Positions 41,107 through 50,141 of a DNA stretch of 64,000 bases are shown here, piece after piece; the first letter of the stretch is position 1, and every line of letters starts with the position of its first letter. Position numbers and translations under genes: made by a program. The notes below the pieces were generated by a model, which saw only the letters and a list, made by a program, of their open reading frames with translations, was not told where the DNA came from and did not search any database. Source of the DNA: Pseudomonadota bacterium (GTDB taxonomy: Bacteria; Pseudomonadota; Gammaproteobacteria; Steroidobacterales; Steroidobacteraceae); assembly GCA_023433705.1 (NCBI GenBank), contig JAEYUC010000053.1, forward strand, positions 41,259 to 105,258, in the 5' to 3' direction.

Positions 41107-43217
41107 GGGCGCGGCGTGGCTTCGCGCGCCACTTCGAGATCGCGCGCGACTTCCTCGCGCACGCGCGCCCAGTGGAAGAGGTTGTCCGGATTCGCGTCGA
41201 ACGAATTGTGGTTGTAGTGCGTGAGGCGCATGTCCTCGTACAGCGGGCGCGTGATCCCGACGACCGCATCCCAGCGGCTCAGCGCCATGCCGAGTCGTTC
41301 GAGCGCGTGCTGCCGGTACTGCTCCTTGCCCGTCGCCCGGAACGTCTCGAGCGCCACCGCGCCGCGCAGTTTCTCGGCGAGATGCAGTCCGAGATACGCC
41401 CAGGTGCGTATGTCGGCGACCTCGTATCGCAGCGCGACGTCCCTGCGCGTATCCAGTTTCTCGACGAGGTCCAGCGCGCGGCGGCAGTCGCGCTCGAGCG
41501 CGTCGGCCAGCGCGAGCGGGGTGATGCGCGTGGCCGGTAGTTCGGTGCCGGCCTGCGTGGCTCGCACGTATTCGGCGACGCCGACGTAGTCGGGATCCAG
41601 GGTCGGCTGATCGATGAGCGCGTCGACCCCGATGTAGCGTGTGTATTCACCCTGCAGCGCGAGAAACCCCTCGCTGTACAGCGTGAAGTCCCAGCGCGAA
41701 TCGAACAGCGAGGCGAGACGCAGCTGCGTGTTCGATGCGAGCGAGAAGGCTTCGAGTAAGTCCTTCGCGCGCGGGCCGTAACGGCGCTTGAACTCCGCCT
41801 GGAACACCGCGTCCGGCGTCGCGGGGTCGTATAGCAGTCGTCCCCAGAGCTTGTAGAACAGCCACTGGCGTTCGAACGCCCAGCGCCATTGCGGATGTTC
41901 GAGCCGGGTGAAGTAGTCGAGGGCGGGGATGTAGGTTTCGGAGCCGGTGAAATAGCCGCCGACGTAGGGCTGCGTTCCGTTCTGCGCGATGTGCCGGCGG
42001 ATGAAATCCGGCACGCCCCAGCGCAGCGCGAAGAAGTCCTCGTTGCGGATCTGCCAGACTACCTTGTAGTTGGTAGGCGGCGGTTCGAAGTAGGTGTCGC
42101 CGAGTTTGCCGCCGTGCACCTTCACGAGCTTCGGCGTCGAGTGGCCGTGCGACCAGTTGAATTTCATCTCGGCCCAGATGGGACCGTCGAACTGGCTGCC
42201 GAGCTTTTCCATCGCCGCGCGCGTGACCTTTTCGACGTCCTTGCTCACGCCGGGTCCGGACGACAGGCCCGACGAGAAGGGCACGCGATGGATGAGCTTC
42301 ACCGGCCGCGTGCGCTTCGCCTCGAGCGCGCCCGCGATGTAAACCTCGTCGACGAACTGCTGGCGCTCGAGCGGCGTCATGCCCGCCATGCCTTCGCCGT
42401 GTGATACGCCGATGCCGTCGAGATCCGGATACTCCTCGAGCATCTGCTGGACACTCTCTCGCAGGTAACGCTTCGTGGTCGGCGTGGTGTCGCCGTCGAC
42501 GTAGTAGTGAGGATAGAAATTCCTGCTGGCGGGGTTGTGAGCCTTCGCTAACTCCTCGCTCACGAAGATGCTCCAGAACACGACGTACGTGTCGAGACCG
42601 CGTTCCTTCGCGAGCCGGAAGATCCCCCGATACAGCTTCTGCCACGATGCGAATTCCGCATCGGACCACTTGCTGGCCTCGGGGAAGTTCCTCGGCCGGA
42701 TCATGTAGGTGAACGGATGCAGCATCCACAGGCTCACCGCGTTGAAGCGGTTCTCGACCATCATGTCGAGAAAGCCCTCCCAGAACTCGAGGTCGCGCAC
42801 CGTCGAGAAGTGCTGATCGAGCGCCGAGCTCGGGCGATAGGTATCCCAGGGCGTGTTGAACTTGATGCCGCGGAAGGCGAGCGCGGGTTTGACCGGCGCC
42901 GCGGCGAGTTTCGAGGCGGGGACGCCGTTGAGAAGCTGCTCGCGAGCTTCGAGGGCGCCATAGATCAGGCCGCGCGCATCGCCGCCCGTGATCCTGACGC
43001 GTGCTCCGGAGGCGATCGAGAAACTCTCGGCGCCGAGCGACGGGTCGATGTGGAGCTCGATCCTGCAAGGCTTGCCCTGCGGATCGGACACGGATTGCAG
43101 GCGCTTCATCGCGTAGGCGGCCTGCGGCGAGTCGATCTTCGATGTCGTCTCGCAGGGCGCGGCGACCGCGGCCAGAGGGCACAGTGCGAGGAACAGGGTA
43201 ACCAGGCGTGTTTTCAT
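41103..43217 (-). CDS. Secreted TIM-barrel glycoside hydrolase-like protein with GH20b-type N-terminal domain
   Basis: The 704-residue protein has a signal peptide (MKTRLVTLFLALCPLAAVAA) and then a domain like the GH20b/alpha-glucuronidase N-terminus (ARVRITGGDARGLIYGALEA). A (beta/alpha)8-like core follows (GIKFNTPWDTYRPSSAL, NRFNAVSLWMLHPFTYMIRP, DLDGIGVSHGEGM, GPIWAEMKFNWSHGHS), then a helical C-terminus. Length and architecture resemble GH67/GH115-type alpha-glucuronidases, but motifs are not a clear match. Acidic candidates include Glu in SHGEGM and WAEMKFN. In a window with xylan hydrolases an alpha-glucuronidase-like role is reasonable but unproven. Confidence 0.65.
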   Translation of the reverse strand: MKTRLVTLFLALCPLAAVAAPCETTSKIDSPQAAYAMKRLQSVSDPQGKPCRIELHIDPSLGAESFSIASGARVRITGGDARGLIYGALEAREQLLNGVPASKLAAAPVKPALAFRGIKFNTPWDTYRPSSALDQHFSTVRDLEFWEGFLDMMVENRFNAVSLWMLHPFTYMIRPRNFPEASKWSDAEFASWQKLYRGIFRLAKERGLDTYVVFWSIFVSEELAKAHNPASRNFYPHYYVDGDTTPTTKRYLRESVQQMLEEYPDLDGIGVSHGEGMAGMTPLERQQFVDEVYIAGALEAKRTRPVKLIHRVPFSSGLSSGPGVSKDVEKVTRAAMEKLGSQFDGPIWAEMKFNWSHGHSTPKLVKVHGGKLGDTYFEPPPTNYKVVWQIRNEDFFALRWGVPDFIRRHIAQNGTQPYVGGYFTGSETYIPALDYFTRLEHPQWRWAFERQWLFYKLWGRLLYDPATPDAVFQAEFKRRYGPRAKDLLEAFSLASNTQLRLASLFDSRWDFTLYSEGFLALQGEYTRYIGVDALIDQPTLDPDYVGVAEYVRATQAGTELPATRITPLALADALERDCRRALDLVEKLDTRRDVALRYEVADIRTWAYLGLHLAEKLRGAVALETFRATGKEQYRQHALERLGMALSRWDAVVGITRPLYEDMRLTHYNHNSFDANPDNLFHWARVREEVARDLEVAREATPRP

Positions 43218-43387
43218 CGTTGAACCGGCGCGAGGCGAATGGCTCATGCGAGGCACGTTGTCCTGCCGAACCGCGTGACGAGACAGTGCCCGAAGGTAAA
43301 TGCAGCCGTCGGGCATGACAACCTCCGCGCCATTCCGATGAATGGTTCGCGCGTCGCGCGTGTCCTGGACGGAAAAGTCCGGAGAAC

Positions 43388-43846
43388 TCAGTCCCGCTGC
43401 CAGGCCTTGATCTCGGGATCGCCGAAGAACGTCTTCGTCCGCCCCATCTCGTAGCTGCCACTGACGTCCTGCGTGAACGGCATGTAGAACACGATCGTGA
43501 GGCCCAGCTGGTGCTCGATCAGCACCTTGATCGCGCGCGTCTCCGCGGCGTCGGGAATCGCCGTGACGATTTCCGCGATTGCGATGGCCTTGAGATCGCG
43601 CTCTCCCGCCATCGTGCGCAGCCCGTTGCGGAGCATCGGCAGGATGTGATCCGAGTGGGCAAAGCCGCCCGGCGTGCTGCACATCGCGTCGAGTAACGAG
43701 ACGCGCCCCTCGACGGTGAGCACCGCCGAGTGCGGCAGGAAGTATCCGCGCTCGCGCAGGCGTTTTACGGACAGCTCGAACAGCGGCCCGGCCAGTGCGG
43801 AGAGATCCTGCTTGGCGGCGGCGTAGAGTTCCTGTGGTGTGCTCAT
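43388..43846 (-). CDS. Conserved-looking hypothetical protein
   Basis: The 152-residue soluble protein starts MSTPQELYAAAKQDLSALAG and contains RLRERGYFLPHSAVLTVEGR, a DALMCS-like DAMCSTPGGF and IEHQLGLTIVFYMPF. No catalytic motif or membrane segment is seen. An in-frame ATG at 43858 is less likely because it would add only MISK. I do not recognise a family. It is separated from the hydrolase gene by 170 bp in which I see nothing definite. Confidence 0.65.
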   Translation of the reverse strand: MSTPQELYAAAKQDLSALAGPLFELSVKRLRERGYFLPHSAVLTVEGRVSLLDAMCSTPGGFAHSDHILPMLRNGLRTMAGERDLKAIAIAEIVTAIPDAAETRAIKVLIEHQLGLTIVFYMPFTQDVSGSYEMGRTKTFFGDPEIKAWQRD

Positions 43847-43865
43847 CTTGGAGATCACGATGAGC

Positions 43866-44183
43866 TCAGTATGTGCAGCATATTGGCATCCCGGCGGCCA
43901 GGATCCCCAAGAACATCACGACTGCCAGGACTACCAGCAGACGTGCACGGAACCTTGCGCGCGGCCACTGGGAATTGCGGGCGCAGCGCCACACGGCGAC
44001 GGAACCAAACAGCAGGAACAGTCCGCGCGCGCCGAATACCGCGAAATAAAGAGCGCGCGGGTCCGCCGAATCACCGTAATCGACCACGATGAGACCCGAG
44101 ATCATCCAGACGACGATTCCGCCGACGAAGAAGACCATCGCCGCGGTTGACAGCGAGCTCTGGCCCGTCCATAGGGCTTTCAT
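43866..44183 (-). CDS. Small three-span membrane protein of unknown function
   Basis: The 105-residue protein has hydrophobic segments at about 14-34 (AAMVFFVGGIVVWMISGLIV), 46-64 (ALYFAVFGARGLFLLFGSVA) and 80-98 (ARLLVVLAVVMFLGILAAG). No family recognised. It precedes the 43388 gene on the same strand by 19 bp, so the two may be co-transcribed. Confidence 0.65.
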   Translation of the reverse strand: MKALWTGQSSLSTAAMVFFVGGIVVWMISGLIVVDYGDSADPRALYFAVFGARGLFLLFGSVAVWRCARNSQWPRARFRARLLVVLAVVMFLGILAAGMPICCTY

Positions 44184-44263
44184 TTTTCTTGTCCACTCCC
44201 CGATCGACCGGCCTGACTACAACACAGGATAACCCCGCGGTCAAAACCTGAGAAACTCCCCGC

Positions 44264-45091
44264 ATGAGCGCATCCATCGTCGAAGCCCCAACTACTGTCC
44301 TCATCACCGGCGCTTCCTCCGGAATTGGAGCGGGTCTCGCGCGCGAGTTCGTGAGCCGCGGCGCGCGAGTCGCACTGGTCGCGCGACGCATCGAACAGCT
44401 CGAGACGCTCGCCGCCGAACTACGCACCGCGGGAGGGCAGGCCAGCGCCCACCGGGGCGACGTCACGGTAGATGGGGACATCGCCCGCGTGGTCGCGGAG
44501 CTCGGCGCGCGGGGCATCGTGCCCGACATCGTCATCGCGAACGCGGGTTTCGGGGTCGCCGGAAACGTGCAGATGCTCACCCTGGCCGACTACCAGCGGC
44601 AGTTCGACACGAACGTCCACGGCGTGTTGCGCACGCTCTACGAAACGATCGATGCGTTGCGCGAGAAACGCGGGCGGTTCGTCGTCATGGGCAGCGTCGC
44701 GGGATACATTTCGATCTCGGGCAGCTCGGCTTATGCGATGAGCAAGTTCGCGGTGCGCGCGCTGGCGGAGGCGCTGCACGGGGACCTGAGGCGCGTGGGT
44801 GTGGAGGTCACGCTGGTCTCACCCGGATACGTCGATTCGGACATCCGACGCACGGACAACCGCGGCGAAGTTCACCCGCATGCGAAGGACCCCATCCCGG
44901 ACTGGCTGCGCATGAAGACGGGCGTCGCCGCGCGGATCATGGTCAATGGGATCCTGCGTGGGAAGAAAGAAGTCGTGGTGACCTTTCACGCGAAGGTGTT
45001 CATGTTCTTCGCGCGGCACTTCCCGCGGCTGTTGCGCCATGTACTGTCGCGTGGCGCGGTGCCGGCGCGGCCGGAGCCGCGCCGGCGTTAG
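44264..45091 (+). CDS. Short-chain dehydrogenase (classical SDR)
   Basis: The 275-residue SDR has TGASSGIGAGLAREF, VIANAGFGVAGN, MGSVAGYISISGSSAYAMSK (Ser, Tyr and Lys catalytic triad) and VSPGYVDSDI. The long C-terminal extension (HAKVFMFFARHFPRLLRHVL) is hydrophobic and may anchor it at the membrane, as in lipid-related SDRs. Cofactor and substrate are not decided by sequence. It stands alone on the plus strand. Confidence 0.9.
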   Translation: MSASIVEAPTTVLITGASSGIGAGLAREFVSRGARVALVARRIEQLETLAAELRTAGGQASAHRGDVTVDGDIARVVAELGARGIVPDIVIANAGFGVAGNVQMLTLADYQRQFDTNVHGVLRTLYETIDALREKRGRFVVMGSVAGYISISGSSAYAMSKFAVRALAEALHGDLRRVGVEVTLVSPGYVDSDIRRTDNRGEVHPHAKDPIPDWLRMKTGVAARIMVNGILRGKKEVVVTFHAKVFMFFARHFPRLLRHVLSRGAVPARPEPRRR

Positions 45092-45164
45092 ACATCAGGC
45101 GATGGCCACGACCGCAGGCGGCGTGCCAAGGGTCACGTCGTGCGCCCGTCAGGCCTGAAGGGAT

Positions 45165-46154
45165 TCAGCGCGGTTCTGCCAGGCCGCTTTTTTCGACCGG
45201 TGTCGTGAAATGGGGCACTTTCATGCGCTCATGAAAATACGGACCGATGTGCGTGCACGCGTAAGGCCGGGTGGGGAGATTGTCCGCATCGAACGTGGCG
45301 ATGGGCCACCGGCCCGCGCAATCCGCAGTGCGGCAGAAGCACACGATCGCAGAGTAATCATCCTTGGCATCCGCATAGTCCGGGTCCGGATGAAGCAGCG
45401 ACCGGCTGGCCAGGATGATCTGCTGGGGCGGTTCGGTGCCGCGCCGAATCGAGGCAAACGGAGACTTGGGCGCCTTCAGCAGGAATTTCAGTAGTTGGGC
45501 TTCATCCTCTTTCCATTCGAGCCCGACGTTCCGGAAATGAATGTCGGCGAGCGTGTTTCGATCGCCCGTACGCAGGGCGGTGAGAAACTTCCCGGCGAGT
45601 TCCTCGATCATGGCGCGATGACGCCAGTCCGCCGGCACGGGCTCGATGTCTCCATAGTCCTTGCGGTCGTAACTTCCCATGCGCCTCCCGAAGGGCGGAC
45701 CGCTGCGGGTTTTCAGCTCCTTGACCCACAGGTAAGGCCCGTTGTGGTAGTGGCAATAGCCCGAGACGAAGACGATCTGGTCCTCGCCCGCCGAGGCGTA
45801 CACCGCGTCGCGCACGGTTTCGCAATCCTGCACGCGGCCGATGATCGATACGTGTCGATAGTCCTTCGAGAAGTGCTTCCTGATGTTGTCCAGGCCGAGC
45901 GTGAATCCCGACGAGGCGGGGTTCAGCGAATCCGGGGGCTGTAGATAGACACCGTCGACGCTTTCGTAGAGGAAGTGCGTCCGCATCACGCCGACGACTC
46001 TCACGCAGCGCCCCTGGTATCCGTCGAGGTTGGCGGCGATCTGCGGCACCGTCGCGACTTCCGCGACCGACGGCGAACAATCCGGAGTCTCGCCGGCCAC
46101 CGAAACGCCGGCGAGGAGCAGGGCGGCGGCGACGCCGTGATATCTCATCGGCAT
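45165..46154 (-). CDS. Exported protein of unknown function
   Basis: The 329-residue protein has a signal peptide (MPMRYHGVAAALLLAGVSVA). A mature part has about seven Cys residues and an OB-like segment (IAANLDGYQGRCVRVVGVMR, HVSIIGRVQDCE), then a helical middle (MIEELAGKFLTALRTGD). The end is a Cys-rich YSAIVCFCRTADCAGRWPIA segment. I cannot assign a family. It is the distal gene of the minus-strand xylan-degradation run, 16 bp after the DUF1080-esterase gene. ATG 46148 is an alternative start. Confidence 0.68.
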   Translation of the reverse strand: MPMRYHGVAAALLLAGVSVAGETPDCSPSVAEVATVPQIAANLDGYQGRCVRVVGVMRTHFLYESVDGVYLQPPDSLNPASSGFTLGLDNIRKHFSKDYRHVSIIGRVQDCETVRDAVYASAGEDQIVFVSGYCHYHNGPYLWVKELKTRSGPPFGRRMGSYDRKDYGDIEPVPADWRHRAMIEELAGKFLTALRTGDRNTLADIHFRNVGLEWKEDEAQLLKFLLKAPKSPFASIRRGTEPPQQIILASRSLLHPDPDYADAKDDYSAIVCFCRTADCAGRWPIATFDADNLPTRPYACTHIGPYFHERMKVPHFTTPVEKSGLAEPR

Positions 46155-46170
46155 CGCCGCGGCTGCTCCG

Positions 46171-47973
46171 TCAGTCGTTCAACCAGATCCAGCGCAGGAT
46201 CTCCGGCAGCAACGCGCCGCCGTGCTGATCCGAATGCGCGCCGTCGCCCCAGTTGTGTTTGACCTCGTAACGCGTACCGAGAGTGCCGGCGCGGTCCGCC
46301 CTGGCGTTTGCATACTCGAACGCCGACAGCATCTGCTGGTTCGCGAGGAACCAGTTGCCGTGTTCGTTCGAGAGGTCCTTGTCGCCGTCCTGCAGATAGA
46401 TCCGGATCGGCTTGATCGGACTCTTGCGGATCAGGGTGGGGTAGAGATCGCCGCCCGGGATCATCGGTTTGCCGTCCGCCGCGGGGGAATAACCGATCGA
46501 CGTGTAGCTGCCGATCATGCTGATGACCCGGCGAAAGTAGTCGGGCCGCTGCCAGGCCGCCGTGAACGCCGCGATCGCGCCGCTCGACGTGCCGCCGATC
46601 ACGCGTTTCTCGGGGTCGTTCGTGAGGCGGTACTTCTTGCCCACCTCGGGCAGCAGTTCGTCGATGAGCATGCGCGCGTAACGATCATCCAGCGCGTCGT
46701 ATTCGTTGCGGCGATTGTTGGGATTGCTCATCCCGAGATCGGTCGGGTAGGTCTCGCTGAGATTCCCGGGCGTGACGAACACGCCGATCGTCACGGGCAT
46801 CTCGCCCTTGGCGATCAGGTTCTCCATGGCCTGGGGGATGCGCAAACTACCTTGCGGATTCGTCGCGCGCTGGCCGTCCTGGAACACGAGCAGGTTCGCC
46901 GGCACGGGCTTCTTCTCGTCGTACTGCGCCGGCACGTAGATCCAGTACTGGCGCACGGTGCCCGGAATCACCTGGCTGCGGAATTCGAACGGACCCTCGA
47001 GCCGTCCCTTCGGCACGCCCGGCTGCGGCAGCGAATCCGGCATGAACGGGTATTCGCCCGGCCGGCGCATCGCAGGCTTCGCGCCCTCGGCGAACTTGCA
47101 GTCCTCCGGCACGTGTTTGACGTAGTAGCTCTTGTAGTTGGTCGCATTGCGATCGGTGCAGCCCGCGAGATTGAGCAGCTCGACCTTGCGGAAGTCGATC
47201 GGGTGCGACTCGCTCTGCAGCGAGATGTAACCACTCTCGATGAGCTTGCCGTCGGGCTTGGTCGTGGTGTCGTAGTTGTCGACCACGCCGCCGCCGAACT
47301 GCGGCATCGAATATTCGAGGACCTTCTCGCCGTTGACGTAATGCGTGATCGTGCCCGCGCCGTGTACGACCAACTCCGCCTGCACCCATTGGTCGCCGTC
47401 GAAGGTCTTCGACTTCGAGTTGAGGCAGTGCTCTGGGTAGATAGTCCCCTCGTACACGACTTCGGTGCCGGGGCTGCACATGTTCGCGGTGGTACGTGAC
47501 GTGCCGTCGCCCTTGCCGCCGAGGAACTGCGCCTCGATGGAGATCGGGAACGTCTGGTCGCGAGGCATGGTGCGCGGATCTGGCGAATGCAGCATCGCGC
47601 CCGAGTTGCGGAACGCCCACGCACCCGGATGGCCCGGCGCCTGGTCGCCGACGAAGCGGTACTCGACCCGGAGCTTGTAATAGGAGTAGGGCGTCTTCCA
47701 GAAGAGATGCCCGAACTGTCCGTCGAAGCTCTTGTACTTGTCGTAGCGCACCTTGAGCAGGCCGTCCTCGACGCGGAACGTGTTGGCGTAGTTCTCGCCC
47801 AGCGCGTGCTTCGTGATCTTGGGCGTCCAGCCGGTGAGGTCCTTGCCGTTGAACAGCGTGATCCATTCTTCGGCGCCAGCGGCCGCGGGTGTCTGTGCGA
47901 CACCCGTCTGCGTGAAGCCGAATGCGGCCGCGAACAGCAGGGCGTTTACGAGGATTTTTTTCTTCATCTTCAT
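46171..47973 (-). CDS. Secreted DUF1080 (3-keto-disaccharide hydrolase-like) domain fused to an esterase
   Basis: The 600-residue protein has a Sec signal (residues about 1-26). A DUF1080/PF06439-type concanavalin-like domain covers about 35-265 (WITLFNGKDLTGWTPK, AWAFRNSGAMLH, GYISLQSESHPIDFRKVELL). After a Cys-containing linker comes an esterase D-like alpha/beta hydrolase (about 320-600): nucleophile elbow GGTSSGAIAAF, acid region LQDGDKDLSN and His in DGAHSDQHGG. In a xylan cluster an acetyl-, feruloyl- or glucuronoyl-esterase role is plausible. It overlaps GH43 by ATGA and is therefore coupled to it. Confidence 0.85.
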   Translation of the reverse strand: MKMKKKILVNALLFAAAFGFTQTGVAQTPAAAGAEEWITLFNGKDLTGWTPKITKHALGENYANTFRVEDGLLKVRYDKYKSFDGQFGHLFWKTPYSYYKLRVEYRFVGDQAPGHPGAWAFRNSGAMLHSPDPRTMPRDQTFPISIEAQFLGGKGDGTSRTTANMCSPGTEVVYEGTIYPEHCLNSKSKTFDGDQWVQAELVVHGAGTITHYVNGEKVLEYSMPQFGGGVVDNYDTTTKPDGKLIESGYISLQSESHPIDFRKVELLNLAGCTDRNATNYKSYYVKHVPEDCKFAEGAKPAMRRPGEYPFMPDSLPQPGVPKGRLEGPFEFRSQVIPGTVRQYWIYVPAQYDEKKPVPANLLVFQDGQRATNPQGSLRIPQAMENLIAKGEMPVTIGVFVTPGNLSETYPTDLGMSNPNNRRNEYDALDDRYARMLIDELLPEVGKKYRLTNDPEKRVIGGTSSGAIAAFTAAWQRPDYFRRVISMIGSYTSIGYSPAADGKPMIPGGDLYPTLIRKSPIKPIRIYLQDGDKDLSNEHGNWFLANQQMLSAFEYANARADRAGTLGTRYEVKHNWGDGAHSDQHGGALLPEILRWIWLND

Positions 47974-49598
47974 TCCTGTCGTGCGTACGGACCCAGCACG
48001 GCGCCGACGAATCCTCCGGCGACTTCCGTGCTCAGCAGGGACCCGTCATCGTTTTCACGGACCGGCTGCCAGCCCTTGCCGATGTCGTAATAAAAGGAGT
48101 AGCGGTCGCGGTCGCCGCTGATCCGCAGATCGATCCACGGCGTCGGCGGCAGCAGGCTGGACACGACAGTCTCGAGATCCTTGCCCGAGCGGCGTTCGAG
48201 GGATACGCGTACTCCGTCGTGCATGCGGCGGACGTTCAGGAAATACCAGTGTGTCTCGTTCTGGTACGCCGCCAATCCCGCCGATACCTGGCGGGACGCC
48301 GGCAGCACGAGCCGGGTCGACGCATCGAACGTGAGGTGCTGCTGGCGCCGCGCGAGGAACGACGGATTGCTCTTTTCGTCGAGACGTGTGAGCTGCGGGT
48401 GGATCTCGAGCGTGCCGTTGCGCAGCGTCATCCACGTCAGCTTGGGGACGTGCACCTGCAGCCACTCCGGTTCGAGCTTCGCTCCGTCGAACTCGTCGCG
48501 TTTCGTGAAGTTGCCGGACAGCAGGTCACCCGTGCCCGTCATGTTCTTCGGTCCCGCGACGGTAGTTGGAATCGGCTTGCCGGCATCGAGGATCACGGGC
48601 CAGCCGTCCTTCCAAGTCACGGGCAGCAGGAAGGTCTCGCGGCCCGTGTTGTAGCGATCGCCGGCATACGGGCGCGAGGCGAGGAACACGGCCCACCAGC
48701 TTCCGTCCTGCGTCTGCACCAGGTCCGCGTGTCCGGCATTCGTGATCGGATTCGGACGATCGGCCGGCAGATCGCGCTGCGTGAGGATCGGGTTGCCCGC
48801 GTACGCCTCGTACGGACCCCAGGGAGAACGCGCGCGTAGCACCACCTGCGAATGGCCCGGGCCCGTGCCGCCCTCGGCGCAGCTGAGGTAGTACCACTCG
48901 CCGACGCGATACAGATGCGGACCTTCTATCCAGATCGGCTTCTTGGAGATGTCGACGCCGCCGTTCACGATCACCTTGCGCGGGCCGACGAGTTTGTTGG
49001 CGGCGAGATCGAATTCCTGGATCCAGATCGCACGATGCCCGTCGTAGAGCGGCTTGCCCTCGGGCCCGCCGTTGTTGAGCACGTACGCCTTGCCGTCGTC
49101 GTCGAAGAAGAACGATGGATCGATGCCATCGAGACCCTTGAGCCACACCGGGTCGGACCAGGGCCCGGCCGGGTTCTTCGCCGTCACGAAGAAATTGCCG
49201 CCCGCGTCCACCAGCGTGTTGATGATGTAGTAAGTCCCGTCGTGGAAATGGATCGACGGCGCGAACACGCCACGCGAGATGCCGAGGCCATCGAAGCTGA
49301 TCTTGGCGGGATCGGAAAGCGCGTGGCCGATGAGCCGCCAGTGCACGAGATCGTCGCTCTCGTGGATCGGGATGCCGGGAAAGTGCGCGAAGGTGGAGTT
49401 GACCAGGTAGTACTTGTCCCCGGCTCGCGTCACGCTGGGGTCGGGGTAATAGCCCGCGAGGATCGGGTTGTGATAACTCCCGGCCGGAAGCGGCGCGGAG
49501 TAGAGCGCGTCACTACCGGTGTATTCGAACCAGTCGAACACGACCGGCTGCGCGTGTGCAGTCGCCGCGGCGAACGCGGCCAGAACGATGAATCTCAA
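47970..49598 (-). CDS. Glycoside hydrolase family 43 (beta-xylosidase/arabinofuranosidase type)
   Basis: The 542-residue protein has a short signal peptide (MRFIVLAAFAAATAHA) and a five-bladed GH43 domain. The three catalytic acids are visible: Asp in AGYYPDPSVTRAG, Asp in GLDGIDPSFFFDDDG and Glu in PIWIEGPHLYRV. A C-terminal GH43-associated beta-sandwich (about 350-540) contains FTKRDEFDGAKLEPEWLQ and SFLARRQQHL, typical of XynB-type beta-xylosidases. It should trim xylo-oligosaccharides released by the neighbouring GH10. Confidence 0.94.
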   Translation of the reverse strand: MRFIVLAAFAAATAHAQPVVFDWFEYTGSDALYSAPLPAGSYHNPILAGYYPDPSVTRAGDKYYLVNSTFAHFPGIPIHESDDLVHWRLIGHALSDPAKISFDGLGISRGVFAPSIHFHDGTYYIINTLVDAGGNFFVTAKNPAGPWSDPVWLKGLDGIDPSFFFDDDGKAYVLNNGGPEGKPLYDGHRAIWIQEFDLAANKLVGPRKVIVNGGVDISKKPIWIEGPHLYRVGEWYYLSCAEGGTGPGHSQVVLRARSPWGPYEAYAGNPILTQRDLPADRPNPITNAGHADLVQTQDGSWWAVFLASRPYAGDRYNTGRETFLLPVTWKDGWPVILDAGKPIPTTVAGPKNMTGTGDLLSGNFTKRDEFDGAKLEPEWLQVHVPKLTWMTLRNGTLEIHPQLTRLDEKSNPSFLARRQQHLTFDASTRLVLPASRQVSAGLAAYQNETHWYFLNVRRMHDGVRVSLERRSGKDLETVVSSLLPPTPWIDLRISGDRDRYSFYYDIGKGWQPVRENDDGSLLSTEVAGGFVGAVLGPYARQE

Positions 49599-49619
49599 GA
49601 TCCCCCCTCGAGTCGAATG

Positions 49620-50141
49620 TCATCCATCAACCGGCGTGGCCGGCGTCGCGAGTATGCGCTGGTAGAAGGCCAGGTCCAGCCATCGACCGAACTTGAAGCC
49701 CGATTGTTTCACCGTCCCGCAATGTGTAAAGCCGAGCTTTTCGTGCAGGCGGATGCTGGCGGTGTTCGACGCGTCGATACCGCCGACGAGGACGTGGTAG
49801 CCCTGCCTTTCCGCGGCCTGCACGATGGCCGTGAGCAGGGCGTTGCCCACGCCCTGGCCGCGAAAGCGGTTATCGACGTATAACGAATGTTCGATCGTGT
49901 ACTTGTACGCGGGCCAGGCGCGGAACGTGCCGTAACTGCCGAAGCCCAGGAGCTCGCCGGCATCGTTCTCGACGCCGATGACGGGAAAATTGCCGCGCGC
50001 CTTCGCGTCGAACCACTTCACCATGGATTCCGGCGTGCGCGGCTCATAGTCGTACAACGCGGTCGAATTCACGATCGCGTCGTTGAAGATCGCGAGGATG
50101 GCCGCGGAGTGGCGCGGCGGAGTGCAATCGACGAGTTTCAT
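49620..50141 (-). CDS. GNAT N-acetyltransferase (phosphinothricin acetyltransferase-like)
   Basis: The 173-residue protein matches the Pat/Bar-like GNAT branch. DAIVNSTALYDYEPRTPESM precedes the acetyl-CoA loop RFRGQGVGNALL and the ASNTASIRLHEKLGF C-terminal block. Such enzymes acetylate glutamate analogues or amino acids. Its ATG overlaps the GH10 stop (ATGA), so it is translated with the xylan genes although its reaction has no obvious link to them. Confidence 0.9.
   Translation of the reverse strand: MKLVDCTPPRHSAAILAIFNDAIVNSTALYDYEPRTPESMVKWFDAKARGNFPVIGVENDAGELLGFGSYGTFRAWPAYKYTIEHSLYVDNRFRGQGVGNALLTAIVQAAERQGYHVLVGGIDASNTASIRLHEKLGFTHCGTVKQSGFKFGRWLDLAFYQRILATPATPVDG

Noticed and set aside
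41103..43682. Longer 859-codon frame for the glycoside hydrolase starting at 43682
   Set aside because: The first 155 codons overlap another gene out of frame. A clean signal peptide begins at 43217.
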